A DNA stretch of 64,000 nt from Hirundichthys speculiger (taxonomy: Eukaryota > Chordata > Actinopteri > Beloniformes > Exocoetidae): positions 1 through 64,000 of the forward strand of contig JAGFBZ010001892.1 of the NCBI GenBank assembly GCA_018398805.1, written 5' to 3'. This document shows positions 12,249 through 23,473 of the stretch, piece by piece. Both the position numbers and the translations under genes were made by a program. Position 1 is the first letter of the stretch. The number at the start of each line of letters is the position of its first letter. A model generated the notes under the pieces. The model was given only the letters and a program-made list of their open reading frames with translations, made no database searches and was not told the DNA's origin.

Positions 12249-13129
12249 CTGTGTTTCTAAAGGCCAGGAAAACCCTGGTTGGGTTGAGATGATCCACATC
12301 TGTCCCTGAGGCCACATTTTGCTCCAAATCTACATAAAATCCTGGACAGTCATGTGACAGGTGATGGAGTGAGCTGGACGATGGAGTAGGCGGGCTGTAA
12401 TCTACCTGCCCCACCAGGTGGGTCGGGGTCAAAGGTTAGACCACCAGGTTCAACTTTCCTACAAATCAGTTGGAAAATTCAATATAAATATGTGTTGAAA
12501 TCAGAAAATGACTCATTGTCAGTCCAACCGTCCTCCATCCGTCCATGCACCATCATATCCAGGGTCACGGCGGTCTGCTGGAGTCCCAGCTGTCTTCAGG
12601 TGGGCTACACCTGGACAGGTGTCCAGTCCAGCGGATGACCAGATCTCAGTCCCAGAGAAAAACGTCAGCAGTCTCTCTGAAAGCCTCTCAGGTGTGGAGC
12701 ACCTGCTTCTGCTGCATCGTAGATGTGAAGACACGTGAGCGGCGTCTCCTGATGAATCAGTAAATAATTTATATCCAGTTAACCTGTTTACCCGTCTGAT
12801 GAGACGCAGCGAAGCAGAGCTGCAGGACACGTTTCCATCTCCTGCTGTACGTTAGAAAGCTGCCACAGGTGCTGATGGGAGGGAGGTATGAGGACGAGCC
12901 CAGGGGACGAGCCCAGGGGACAGGTTCAGGACGGCGTCCTGGGTCTAACTCTGGTCTAGACTGGGACCAGTTCCTCAGTGTTGGTGGTTCTGTATGAAAG
13001 CGGACCTCCTGCAGGGAGGTGGATCTGGTGGACCAGCACGTCAGTCAGAGAAGGAAGTACCAGACGTTGTCCTCAGCAGGACGTCCACCGTGGCGTCCAG
13101 CACTCAGCCGTTTATTCTGAGCGCTGCAG
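12249..13129. other. Unique DNA with one dispersed-repeat fragment
   Basis: No gene is recognised. Short frames at 12508-12830 fall on the dispersed-repeat fragment and are not supported. A small duplication (gacgagcccagggg, twice) lies near 12890-12920. Confidence 0.4.
12555..12632 (+). repeat. Fragment of a common teleost dispersed repeat
   Basis: The order cagggtcacgg, ctggagtcccagctgtc, gggctacacctggacaggtg matches a very common teleost interspersed repeat in which a call to 'pull together' these words occurs as gggtcacggggg..ctggagcc..cagctg..ggacaggt. The copy is short and diverged. Its family is not certain to me. Related ends that lead into ATGG runs are seen at about 44040 and 49600. 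Confidence 0.4.
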
Positions 13130-13246
13130 ATGGCGTCTGAGAGTTTACCGGTGAAAACGAAGCAATCGTTGCTTGGCTACGTTTATCCACTTGAGGACCT
13201 GCTGCTAGTGGAAGATGAGCATTATGGGATGGAAAATCATCTACAG
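13130..13246 (+). CDS. Possible first exon, product not recognised
   Basis: An ATG with G at +4 opens 39 codons ending exactly at CAG/GTTAGG, an acceptable donor (phase 0). The peptide begins MASESLPVKTKQSLLGYVYP and is acidic and Leu-rich afterwards. It is not low complexity, and I recognise no family. The frame continues past the donor to 13363, but that part looks non-coding. A LINE fragment starts less than 100 bp later, so this could also be transposon-derived. It rests on a start codon, an open frame and one donor only. Confidence 0.22.
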
Positions 13247-13339
13247 GTTAGGATTTATAATGTGTTTTCAGCTCAAACCCAGTCTAACCAAGGCTTGTCT
13301 AAAAGACTTTTAAAAAAGACGTTACAGGTTAAAGATCCA

Positions 13340-13615
13340 CATCATTGTCAGTCCTGGAATTAATAGAAAAAATTACCAGCTCCACAGATAAAAAGAAATT
13401 TACAGTTGGGGTCTTGATTGATCTCAAAAAAGCATTTGATAAGATAAATCATGATATATTAATTAAAAAAAATAGAGGATTATGGTATTAGGGGAGTGGT
13501 TTTACACTGGATGAAAAGTTATTTAAGCAACAGGCAGCAAAATAGGTGACTTTCAGTCATCATGCTTGGACATTGGTTGTGGTGTCCCCCAGGGGTCAGA
13601 ACTGGGGCCTAAACT
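13340..13615 (+). pseudogene. LINE reverse transcriptase fragment
   Basis: Translation in pieces gives VLIDLKKAFDKINHDIL (RT motif A region with catalytic Asp), then after a frameshift at an A run YGIRGVVLHWMKSYLSNRQQ, then CGVPQGSELGP (the PQGS motif). This is the palm of a jockey/Rex-type non-LTR reverse transcriptase. At least two frame changes show it is dead. The YADD/FADD motif that should follow is missing: the copy runs straight into a TA microsatellite. Confidence 0.75.
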
Positions 13616-13638
13616 ATATCTATCTATCTATATATCTA

Positions 13639-13710
<72 letters not shown>

Positions 13711-13722
13711 ATATATATATAT
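13616..13722. repeat. TATC/TA microsatellite
   Basis: A few tatc units, then about 90 bp of nearly pure TA dinucleotide, starting where the LINE fragment stops. Confidence 0.95.
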
Positions 13723-14173
13723 GTTATATAGAAATCAAGAAAATAAAAATGAAATGAAAAAACTAAATCTGTGTGGACTGAGCTAAAAGGAAGGCAGTCA
13801 GGTGTCCGTCTGAAGTAAAGAATGATTCATTGTTGGATCAGATCAAAAGTCTTCTGATCGATCACATTAACGTTCTGATCTTTTCTGTTCGGACGGCAGA
13901 TCATCTCTACGATGAGATTACAGACGAGTCTGCTGTGTTGTGAGAACAAAGAAAGCAGTGAAATAAAGGATGTGGAGCCATCCTCCTCCTGGTGATGAAT
14001 GGGAGCGAGCTAGCGCTAGCCGAGCTCATCCATCACCAGAAGCTGTGTTAATTAATGCTGTAGGAGGCGAGCCAACCAGGCTCATTCCACATCAGCAGAA
14101 AGAGAAGCTGCAGTTGTTGGTTCAGCCACTTGGAGGACTAAAGATTAGAAACAGGAATCCCTCAGATCACTGA
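13723..14173. other. Unique DNA, nothing recognised
   Basis: Mixed unique sequence with no supported frame, RNA gene or repeat. Confidence 0.4.
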
Positions 14174-14520
14174 TTTAAACTGATTTAAACTGATTTAAAC
14201 TGATTTAGACTGATTTAAACTGATTTAAACTGATTTAGACTGATTTAAACTGATTCAGACTGATTTAGACTGATTTAAACTGATTTAGACTGATTTAGAC
14301 TGATTCAGACTGATTTAAACTGATTCAGACTGATTTAAACTGATTTAGACTGATTTAGACTGATTCCGACTGATTTAAACTGATTCAGACTGATTTAAAC
14401 TGATTCAGACTGATTCAGACTAATTTAAACTGATTCAGACTGATTCAAACTGATTTAGACTGATTTAGACTGATTTAGACTGATTTGAACTGATTTACAC
14501 TGATTTAGACTGATTTAAAC
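14174..14520. repeat. 10-bp minisatellite (ctgatttaaa)
   Basis: About 34 clean copies of ctgatttaaa, ctgatttaga and ctgattcaga. Units keep the 10-bp register with almost no indels, unlike most other arrays here. Confidence 0.95.
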
Positions 14521-14552
14521 ACCCTCAAACCTGAAACCAGCCGTGGTTCAGT

Positions 14553-14898
14553 TTTCTTCATCCATCCATCATCCATCCATCCACCCACCCATCCATCCAT
14601 CCATCCATCCATCATCCATATTCATTATTCCATCCATCCATCATCCATCCATCCATCCATCCATCCATCAATCCATATTCATTATTCCACCCATCATCCA
14701 TTCATCCATCCATCCATCCATCCATCCATCCATCCATCCATCCATCATCCAACCATCCATCCATCCATCCATCCATCCATTCTCCCATGCATTCATCCAT
14801 TCTCCCATGCATTCATCCATCATCCATCCATCCATCCACCCATCATTCATCCATCCATCCATCCATCCATTCATCCATCCATCAATCCATATTCATTA
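14553..14898. repeat. CATC tetranucleotide array with higher-order unit
   Basis: Runs of ccatccat broken by a recurring spacer built from atattcattattcc. The same composite repeats again at 16049-16826, 17947-19635 and 20281-20390. Confidence 0.92.
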
Positions 14899-16048
14899 TA
14901 TAAAATTCTGCTTCTTGCATATAAAGCCCTTAATGGCCTAGCTCCGCGCTATCTACAAGACTTGATAGCATGTTATGCTCCTAATAGAGCTCTCCGCTCT
15001 CAGAGTGCAGGGTTACTCGTCGTTCCTAGAATATCTAAAAGTAGATTTGGAGGACGGGCCTTCTGCTACCAGGCACCTTTTTTATGGAACCAGCTACCAG
15101 TTTGGGTTAAGGAGGCTGACACCACCTCCACTTTTAAAACTAAATTGAAAACATTTCTGTTTAGTAAAGCCTACAATTAGTCTAATCTATAGTGTGTAGG
15201 GGCTAATAGTTATAACTATAGTTGTAGTAGCTCAGACTAGAGTAGCTCGTCTTAATCACAGCTTCGTCATAGCTATGCTGCTATAGGCCTACGCTACAGG
15301 GGGACACCAACATGATCTGCTGAGTGGTGTCTCCACTGCTCTCTCCTTTTCCTTTGTCTTCCCTTTCCTCCTCCCTTCCTCCTCCTCCAGCTCATAATTA
15401 TTTGGGAGCACCTTGTTACTGAAACTGTGCCCCATATTCTTTGCTTTCTTTCCTCTGGTTTGTTGTGCTGGTTTTGCCTCCTTTTTCTTTCTGTGTATTT
15501 GCAGGCCAGAGTGTCCTGGGTTTCATGCTGACTTGCAGTTCCATCCTCTGTCCATCCCGGGGTTCACCTCCACTTGTGTTTGGGTGCCGACTGACGTGGT
15601 GATCGGCGACCTGGTCCTCTGGCCATCTCATCCCAGTGCTGCTACCTCCATCTGTTTATGTTTATATGGCCATTGTATTTAGTCATTTGTGTGCTCTCCT
15701 CTTTCTGTCCTCCATCTTCTCTCCGTCCTCCATCCTCTCTCTGTCCTGTCTCCCCTCTTTTCTTTCTCTACCCGGCTGGCCTTCGGCAGGAGGGTCCCCC
15801 CATATGAGCCAGGTCCTGCTCAAGGTTTTCTTCCTCTTAAAGTGGAGTTTTTCCTTGCCATTGTTTGGCATTAAGGTTTTTTTCTCCCTACGTGGGAGTT
15901 TTTTACCTGCCATTATCATTGATTGGATTTAATATTATAATCTTAGTTAATGATATTTGCTCGGGGGTCATGCTCTGGGTCTCTGTAAAGCGCCTAGAGA
16001 CAATTGTCATTGTAACAGACGCTATACAAATAAAATTGAATTGAATTG
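14899..16048 (+). mobile_element. L2-type LINE 3' end, copy A
   Basis: Contains the last part of ORF2 (see 14902-15180), a 3' UTR of about 870 bp and a terminus reading gcgcctagagacaattgtc, then tgaattgaattgaatt. This stem plus short tandem tail is typical of fish L2 LINEs. The 5' end is truncated inside ORF2. Both flanks are CATC satellite. Copy B (16840-17946) repeats it with the same flank, so the pair looks duplicated with its surroundings rather than inserted twice. Confidence 0.82.
14902..15180 (+). pseudogene. L2 LINE ORF2 C-terminal fragment, copy A
   Basis: An open frame of about 92 codons with [20 protein letters not shown], then a conserved Tyr-Ala-Pro, Arg-Ser, Phe-Gly-Gly-Arg-Ala-Phe, LWNQLPVWV and a terminal [15 protein letters not shown]. 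This is the C-terminal tail that follows the RT domain in L2-clade ORF2 proteins. No catalytic part is present, so it cannot act in retrotransposition. The stop TAG at the end is shared with copy C. Confidence 0.8.
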
Positions 16049-16839
16049 AATTGAATTATTCCATCCATCCATCATCCATCCATCCATCCATCCATCAACC
16101 ATATTCATTATTCCATCCATCCATCATCCATCCATCCATCAATCAATCCATATTCATTATTCCATCCATCCATCATCCATCCATCCATCCATCCATCCAT
16201 CCATCAATCCATATTCATTATTCCATCCATCCATCATCCATCCATCCATCAATCAATCCATATACATTATTCCATCCATCCATCATCCATCCATCCATCC
16301 ATCAATCCATATTCATTATTCCATCCATCCATCATCCATCCATCCATCCATCCATCCATCAATCCACAATCATTATTTCATCCATCCATCATCCATCCAT
16401 CCATCAATCAATCCATATTCATTATTCCATCCATCCATCATCCATCCATCCATCCATCCATCCATCCATCATCCATCAATCCATATTCATCCATATCCAT
16501 CCCATCCATCCATCCATCCATCCATCCATCCATCTCATCCATCCATCCATCAATCCATATATTCATTATTCCATCTATCCTCCATCATCCATCCATCCAT
16601 CCCATCAATCCATATTCATTATTCCATCCATCATCCCATTCATCCATCCATCCATATCCATCCATCACCCATCATCCAACCATCCATCCATCCATCCATC
16701 CATCCATCCATCCATCCAATCATCATTCATTATTCCATCCATCCATCATCTCCATCCATCAATCATTATTCCATCATCCAATTCCATCCATCCTCCATCC
16801 ATCCAATCCTCCCATTCTTCCATATAATCCCTATCCGCC
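16049..16839. repeat. CATC array between L2 copies A and B
   Basis: Same composite as 14553-14898. The last part, about 16480-16839, loses register with many one-base changes before copy B starts. Confidence 0.9.
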
Positions 16840-17946
16840 ATATTTCCAAGACTTGATAGCACCTCCTTATGCTCCTAATAGCTCTCAGAGTGCAGGGGGT
16901 TACTCGTCGTTCCTAGAATATCTAAAAGTAGGTTTGGAGGACGGGCCTTCTGCTACCAGGCACCTTTTTTTATGGAACCAGCTACCATTTTGGGTTAAGG
17001 AGGCTGACACCACCTCCACTTTTAAAACTAAATTGAAAACATTTTTCTGTTTAGTAAAGCCTACAATTAGTCTAATCTATAGTGTGTAGGGGCTAATAGT
17101 TATAACTATAGTTGTAGTAGCTCAGACTAGAGTAGCTCGTCTCAATCACAGCTTCGTCATAGCTATGCTGCTATAGGCCTACGCTACAGGGGGACACCAA
17201 CATGATCTGCTGAGTGGTGTCTCCACTGCTTTTTCTCCTTTGTCTTCCCTTTCCTCCTCCCTTCCTCCTCTCCTCCAGCTCATAATTATTTGGGAGCACC
17301 TTGTTACTGAAACTGTGCCCCATATCTTTGCTTTCCTCTGGTTTGTTGTGCTGGTTTGGCCTTTGCCTCCTTTTCTTTCTGTGTATTTGCAGGCCAGAGT
17401 GTCCTGGGTTTCATGCTGACTTGCAGTTCCATCCTCTGTCCATCCCGGGGTTCACCTCCACTTGTGTTTGGGTGCCGACTGACGTGGTGATCGGCGACCT
17501 GGTCCTCTGGCCATCTCATCCCAGTGCTGCTACCTCCATCTGTTTATGTTTATATGGCCATTGTATTTAGTCATTTGTGTGCTCCTCCTCTTTCTGTCCT
17601 CCATCTTCTCTCCGTCCTCCATCCTCTCTCTGTCCTGTCTCCCCCTCTTTTCTTTCTCTACCCGGCTGGCCTTCGGCAGGAGGGTCCCCCCATATGAGCC
17701 AGGTCCTGCTCAAGGTTTCTTCCTCTTAAAGTGGAGTTTTTCCTTGCCATTGTTTGGCATTAAGGTTTTTTTCTCCCTACGTGGGAGTTTTTTACCTGCC
17801 ATTATCATTGATTGGATTTAATATTATAATCTTAGTTAATGATATTTGCTCGGGGGTCATGCTCTGGGTCTCTGTAAAGCGCCTAGAGACAATTGTCATT
17901 GTAACAGACGCTATACAAATAAAATTGAATTGAATTGAATTGAATT
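16840..17946 (+). mobile_element. L2-type LINE 3' end, copy B
   Basis: Near-identical to copy A along the 3' UTR and terminus. Its ORF2 tail (16853-17089) is broken by several one-base indels, so that [12 protein letters not shown] becomes frame-shifted and the end reads out of frame. Both copies are followed by the same tgaattattccatcc junction into the CATC array. Confidence 0.8.
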
Positions 17947-19635
17947 ATTCCATCCATCCATCATCCATCCATCTATCCATCAATCAATATTCATTATTCC
18001 ATCCATCCATCATCCATCCATCCATCAATCAATCCACAATCATTATTCCATCCATCCATCATCCATCCATCCATCCATCCATCAATCCATATTCATTATT
18101 CCATCCATCCATCATCCATCCATCCATCAATCAATCCATATTCATTATTCCATCCATCCATCATCCATCCATCCATCCATCCATCCATCAATCCATATTC
18201 ATTATCCATCCATCCATCCATCCATCCATCCATCCCATCAATCATCCATTCCATCCATCCATCCATCCATCCATCCATCCATCCATCCATCAATCCATCC
18301 ATCCATCCATCCATCTATCCATCCATCAATCATATTCCATTCCATTCCATCCATCCATCCATCCATCCATCCATCCATCAATCTATATTCATTATTCCAC
18401 CCATCATCCATTCATCCATCCATCCATCCACCCATCATCCAACCATTCATCCATCATCCATCCATCCATCCATCCACCCATCATTCATCCATCCATCCAT
18501 CCATTAATCCATCCTCATCCCCATCATATTCATCCATCCATCATCCATCCATCCATCCATCAATCCATATTCATTATTCCATCCATCCATCATCCATCCA
18601 TCCATCCATCAATCCATATTCATTATTCCATCCATCCATCATCCATCCATCCATCCATCCATCCATCCATCCATCCATCAATCCATTATTTCAATCCATC
18701 CCATCATCCATCCATCCAGCATCAATCAATCCATATTCATTATTCCATCCATCCATCATCCATCCATCCATCCATCCATCCATCCATCAATCAATCCATA
18801 TTCATTATTCCATCCATCCATCATCCATCCATCCATCCATCCATCCATCTATCAATCTATATTCATTATTCCATCTATCCATCATCCATCCATCCATCCA
18901 TCAATCCATATTCATTATTCCATCCATCATCCATTCATCCATCCATCCATCCATCCACCCATCATCCAACCATCCATCCATCCATCCATCCATCCATCTA
19001 TCCATCCATCAATCTATATTCATTATTCCATCCATCCATCATCCATCCATCCATCCATCAATCTATATTCATTATTCCACCCATCATCCATTCATCCATC
19101 CATCCATCCATCCATCCATCCACCCATCATCCAACCATTCATCCATCATCCATCCATCCATCCATCCACCCATCATTCATCCATCCATCCATCCATTCAT
19201 CCATCCATCCATCCATCAATCCACAATCATTATTCCATCCATCCATCATCCATCCATCCATCCATCAATCCATATTCATTATTCCATCCATCCATCATCC
19301 ATCCATCCATCCATCAATCCATATTCATTATTCCATCCATCCATCATCCATCCATCAATACACAATCATTATTCCATCCATCCATCATCCATCCATCCAT
19401 CAATCAATCCATATTCATTATTCCATCCATCCATCATCCATCCATCCATCCATCCATCCATCTATCAATCTATATTCATTATTCCATCTATCCATCATCC
19501 ATCCATCCATCCATAAATCTATATTCATTATTCCATCCATCCATCCATCCATCCATCAATCCATATTCATTATTCCACCCATCATCCATCCATCCATCCA
19601 TTTATCCATCCATCCATCCATCCATCCATTCATTC
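17947..19635. repeat. CATC tetranucleotide array, largest block
   Basis: About 1.7 kb of the same composite: ccatccat runs with atattcattattcc spacers at 50-75 bp intervals. The 593-codon IHPSIHPS frame is a consequence of the 12-bp period of the tetramer in codons and is not a gene. Confidence 0.93.
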
Positions 19636-20280
19636 CTGGAAGCCAGTTTGAATCTGTAAATACCTTTACGTCAGAGGAAGATCTCAGCGTGATGAGTTCA
19701 ATGTCTGGACGTTCTCAGTAAATATCAGTGACGGTAGTAAATTCCTGAAAGTCAGGATGCTGTCATGGTCCATGATCGGATGCTAAAGGGCATCTGGCCA
19801 CAGGGCTGTCAACGAAACCCAACAAAACTCAGGTGAGTGATGCTCACTTTGACACCTGTGAAAGCGTCTGCTACATGAACTTCTATAAAGGTCAACCCCC
19901 CCCCCCCACCCCCACACTTTATCAGATTTAATTGTAGAAGAAAACCCAAGTTCCTGCTCCACCGTCTCCAGTCTCTAACATGTTTAAGTCCTTTTCTCTG
20001 TACGGTTTAGATGAGGAGCTTTTCACCGCCCTCATCACATCTGTTTGTTTCAGAAATGTCTTTTCTAAATGAGATCTGCTCAGATGAAGCTCCGTGTTAA
20101 TTTCACTGTAAAATAACGACTCTTTTGTTCTTCAACATCTCCAACAAACATCTTTGGTTTCATAAAGATTTCACCTGCAGAGAGAAAATTATGGAACAGG
20201 TTTACCAATCTGGATAAAATGTCTCTAAAGTGTTAAGTGTTCTTATCAAATGTTGAAGCATAAAACCTGCTATTATTATT
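19636..20280. other. Unique DNA, nothing recognised
   Basis: No supported gene. A C run with a few A bases lies at about 19900-19916. Confidence 0.4.
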
Positions 20281-20390
20281 CGTCCATCCATCCATCATCC
20301 ATCCATCCATCCATCCATCCATCCATCCATCCATACATCCATCCATCCATCCATACATCCCTCCATCCATCATCCATCCATCCATCCATT
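20281..20390. repeat. Short CATC array
   Basis: About 25 tetramers with two catac variants. Confidence 0.9.
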
Positions 20391-20520
20391 GTCATCTCTC
20401 CAGTGTGTCCTGGTCTGTCTTGTCATCTTCTCCCAGTTGGACATGTCTGAATCTTCTCTCCAGGGAGACGTCCAGGAGGTGAAAGTCAACGCTGGGATGA
20501 CATCTAGACGGGTGGAGTCT

Positions 20521-22058
20521 TCTGGTCCTCCTCTGATCCTCCTCTTGTCCTCCTCTAGTCCTCCTCTGGTTCACCTCTGGTCCACCTCTGGTCCTCCTCT
20601 GGTCCTCCTCTGGTCCTCCTCTAGTCCTCCTCTGGTTCACCTCTGGTCCACTTCTGGTCCTCCTCTGGTCCACCTCTGATCCTCCTCTGGTCCTCCTCTG
20701 GTCCTCCTCTGGTCCACCTCTGGTCCTCCTCTGGTCCACCTCTGGTCCACCTCTGGTCCACCTCTGGTCCTCCTCTGGTCCACCTCTGGTCCTCCTCTGG
20801 TCCTCCTCTTGTCCTCCTCTTGTCCTCCTCTGGTCCTCCTCTGGTCCTCCTCTGGTCCACCTCTGATCCTCCTCTGGTCCACCTCTGATCCTCCTCTGGT
20901 CCTCCTCTTGTCCTCCTCTGGTCCTCCTCTGGTCCACCTCTGATCCTCCTCTGGTCCACCTCTGGTCCACCTCTTGTCCTCCTCTCGTCCTCCTCTTGTC
21001 CTCCTCTGGTCCTCCTCTTGTCCTCCTCTTGTCCACCTCTGGTCCACCTCTGGTCCTCCTCTTGTCCTCCTCTGGTCCACCTCTGATCCTCCTCTGATCC
21101 TCCTCTGGTCCTCCTCTTGTCCTCCTCTGGTCCTCCTCTGGTCCACCTCTGGTCCACCTCTGATCCTCCTCTGATCCCCTCTTGTCCCTCCTCTGTCCTC
21201 CTCTTGTCCTCCTCTGGTCCACCTCTGGTCTCTTGGTCCACCTCTGGTCCTCCCTCTGTCCTCCTCTCTGATCCTCCTCTTGTCCTCCTCTGGTCCACCT
21301 CTGGTCCACCTCTGGTCCTCCTCTGGTCCACCTCTGGTCCACCTCTGATCCTCCTCTGGTCCACCTCTGATCCTCCTCTGGTCCACCTCTGGTCCTCCTC
21401 TGGTCCACCTCTGGTCCCCTTCTGATCCTCCTCTGGTCCTCCTCTGGTCCACCTCTGGTCCACCTCTGATCCACCTCTGGTCCACCTCTGGTCCTCCTCT
21501 GATCCTCCTCTGGTCCTCCTCTGGTCCTCCTCTGGTCCTCCTCTTGTCCTCCTCTGGTCCACCTCTGGTCCACCTCTGGTCCACCTCTGGTCCACCTCTG
21601 ATCCTCCTCTGGTCCTCCTCTTGTCCTCCTCTGGTCCACCTCTGGTCCACCTCTGATCCTCCTCTTGTCCTCCTCTGGTCCTCCTCTTGTCCTCCTCTGG
21701 TCCACCTCTGGTCCACCTCTGGTCCACCTCTGATCCTCCTCTGGTCCACCTCTTGTCCTCCTCTGGTCCACCTCTGGTCCACCTCTGGTCCACCTCTGAT
21801 CCTCCTCTGGTCCACCTCTGGTCCTCCTCTGGTCCACCTCTGGTCCCCTTCTGATCCTCCTCTGGTCCTCCTCTGGTCCACCTCTGGTCCACCTCTGATC
21901 CTCCTCTGGTCCACCTCTGGTCCACCACTGGTCCACCTCTGGTCCACCTCTGGTCCTCCTCTGGTCCACCTCTGGTCCCCTTCTGATCCTCCTCTGGTCC
22001 ACCCGAGGTGGACCAGAGGAGGATCAGAGGAGGACCAGAGGTGGACCAGAGGTTTTCA
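20521..22058. repeat. 11-bp minisatellite (ctctggtccac) with inverted end
   Basis: About 135 units of ctctggtccac and ctctggtcctc, with ctctgatcctc and ctcttgtcctc variants. At 22003-22007 the array turns round: the final 50 bp read as the reverse complement (ggtggaccagagg). Three units span 33 bp, so frames of [11 protein letters not shown] repeats stay open for over 500 codons; these are artefacts. Confidence 0.93.
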
Positions 22059-22991
22059 GGTGGAGATGATCTTCATTTGTTGTCCTTCTTCTGCTGGTTT
22101 CAGGCTGATGTTTGATCCGGAGCTTTTACGTACATTTTATCTGTTAAATGGTGAGATTATTAAACAGAACCTGCAGGACGAAGGTGAATCAAAGACAAAT
22201 GAAATGTTTTCTTGGGTCTTTTCATTCGTTTGTTCCTTCTGTTGGGATCACAGCAAAGACTTCCCGTCTTTAAACACATTCATTTCTCCGTGCAAACCAG
22301 AGTGGAAGTCAGGATAAAAAGCGAATGATCATCTGTCGTCACCTCTCCGGGGCTTCAAAGACGTGGCGTTTATCTCAGAAGCGATCCAGAAAAGCTCGCT
22401 CTAATATATTCTCATTTGACAGCGGAGAAAGTGATGAATCTCTTGTCGGAGCGTTTTAGACGAGGTAACCACAACATCCACCGCTGAATAATTCATCTGA
22501 TGACAGAACGCCGCGCCAATTACCCGCGCTGTTTCCAGCGCCGTTGCATTCTGGGTATGTTTGCAGTTAAGTGCGGCCGTGACAGGCGGACGGATGGAGA
22601 TCAAAGTCGCTTTCATGAGTCTGAGATACGGCCTCGTTCTGGGTTTATTTCAGAGTTTGTAATCCGACGGAGCTCACATTTCACTGGCGGGTCGTGGCGG
22701 GCGCATAAACGCCGCCGCCGGAGTTTATAAAGAGAGAAGAAATATTAACACTCCAGCAGGAGCTCCATTAACGGCCTCTCCGAGACCCTCAAACAGAGGC
22801 TTCCAGCTGAAATAACTGATGGTAGCAGCTGATGAAAATAAAGAGTCCACCAGGAAATGAAGTGGAACCAGAAGCTCCTGCAGTGGAGAAAACCTGCCTG
22901 TAATCCTGTTTTAAAGGAAAAAACCTCACACATCATCTGGTCCTAGTGGGACAAATACACACTAAAGAGTCAGAAGTTGTTGCAGTTAGCT
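22059..22991. other. Unique DNA; 22400-22740 resembles a conserved noncoding element
   Basis: No gene is recognised. The stretch 22400-22740 keeps many CpG sites, has homeodomain-like cores (gaataattcat, ccaattacc) and no repeats, in contrast to its surroundings. That look is typical of fish enhancer-type conserved elements, but conservation cannot be judged from one sequence. Confidence 0.25.
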
Positions 22992-23100
22992 GCTCTGAAG
23001 CATTCAGATGTGTGTTGACACAATGCCAAGAAGGAAAGATATCAGCAAACAGGCAACTGTTGCTGGAAAAAGTCATAAAAGCATCTTCAAAAACTCCCTA
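22992..23100 (+). pseudogene. Tc1-like transposase N-terminal relic
   Basis: The segment leading to and including the start codon (ATG at 23023) reads MPRRKDISK, then decays. Fish Tc1-like transposases commonly begin with a Lys-Asp-Ile-Ser motif of this kind, followed by Leu-Arg-Glu-Ala and a helix-turn-helix. Three other relics of the same start are in this window. Confidence 0.5.
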
Positions 23101-23473
23101 TTGATCCAAAAATGAGTAAAAATTAACAAGTCTGATCGTCTGCTGGAACCCAACCATCATCCATCACCACTTGACCCAGGTTAGCCGCCGTGTAGCTAAT
23201 GCTAAGAGCAGCAGTCGGGCTACAGCTGTTCCCAGCCAGTGGTTGTCAAGCAATATTATGGAGGTCAGAACCATTTTTGTTACAGGGTGGTGTAAGTATA
23301 TATTTTTTTTATTGTTCTTCTTCCTGTTATAATTGTGAGACCTTTATTTAACCAGGTAAGTTGATTGAGAACCAATCATCTCATTTACATTAACGACCTG
23401 ACTGAGAAGCAACACAGCTAGAGCAGAAATTAAAACATAGAGATCAATTAAGACTGACTTACTGTTGGAGCCA
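23101..23473. other. Unique DNA ending in a dispersed-repeat fragment
   Basis: The final part (about 23410-23473) ends ggagccagaccctagtggtc and is alignable with the inverted flank of the block at 45422-48180. It appears to be the parent repeat from which the 28-bp array grew. The rest holds nothing I recognise. Confidence 0.4.

Noticed and set aside
15413..15932. Frames in the L2 3' UTR (both copies)
   Set aside because: They lie after the ORF2 stop and vary between copies A and B by indels, so they are not kept as coding.
14543..19721. IHPSIHPS frames, one of 593 codons
   Set aside because: CATC tetramers repeat every 12 bases; no coding support.
20392..22002. Long minus frames rich in [11 protein letters not shown] repeats
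   Set aside because: Three 11-bp units make 33 bp without stops, so several frames open at once; no start context, domain or splice signal.
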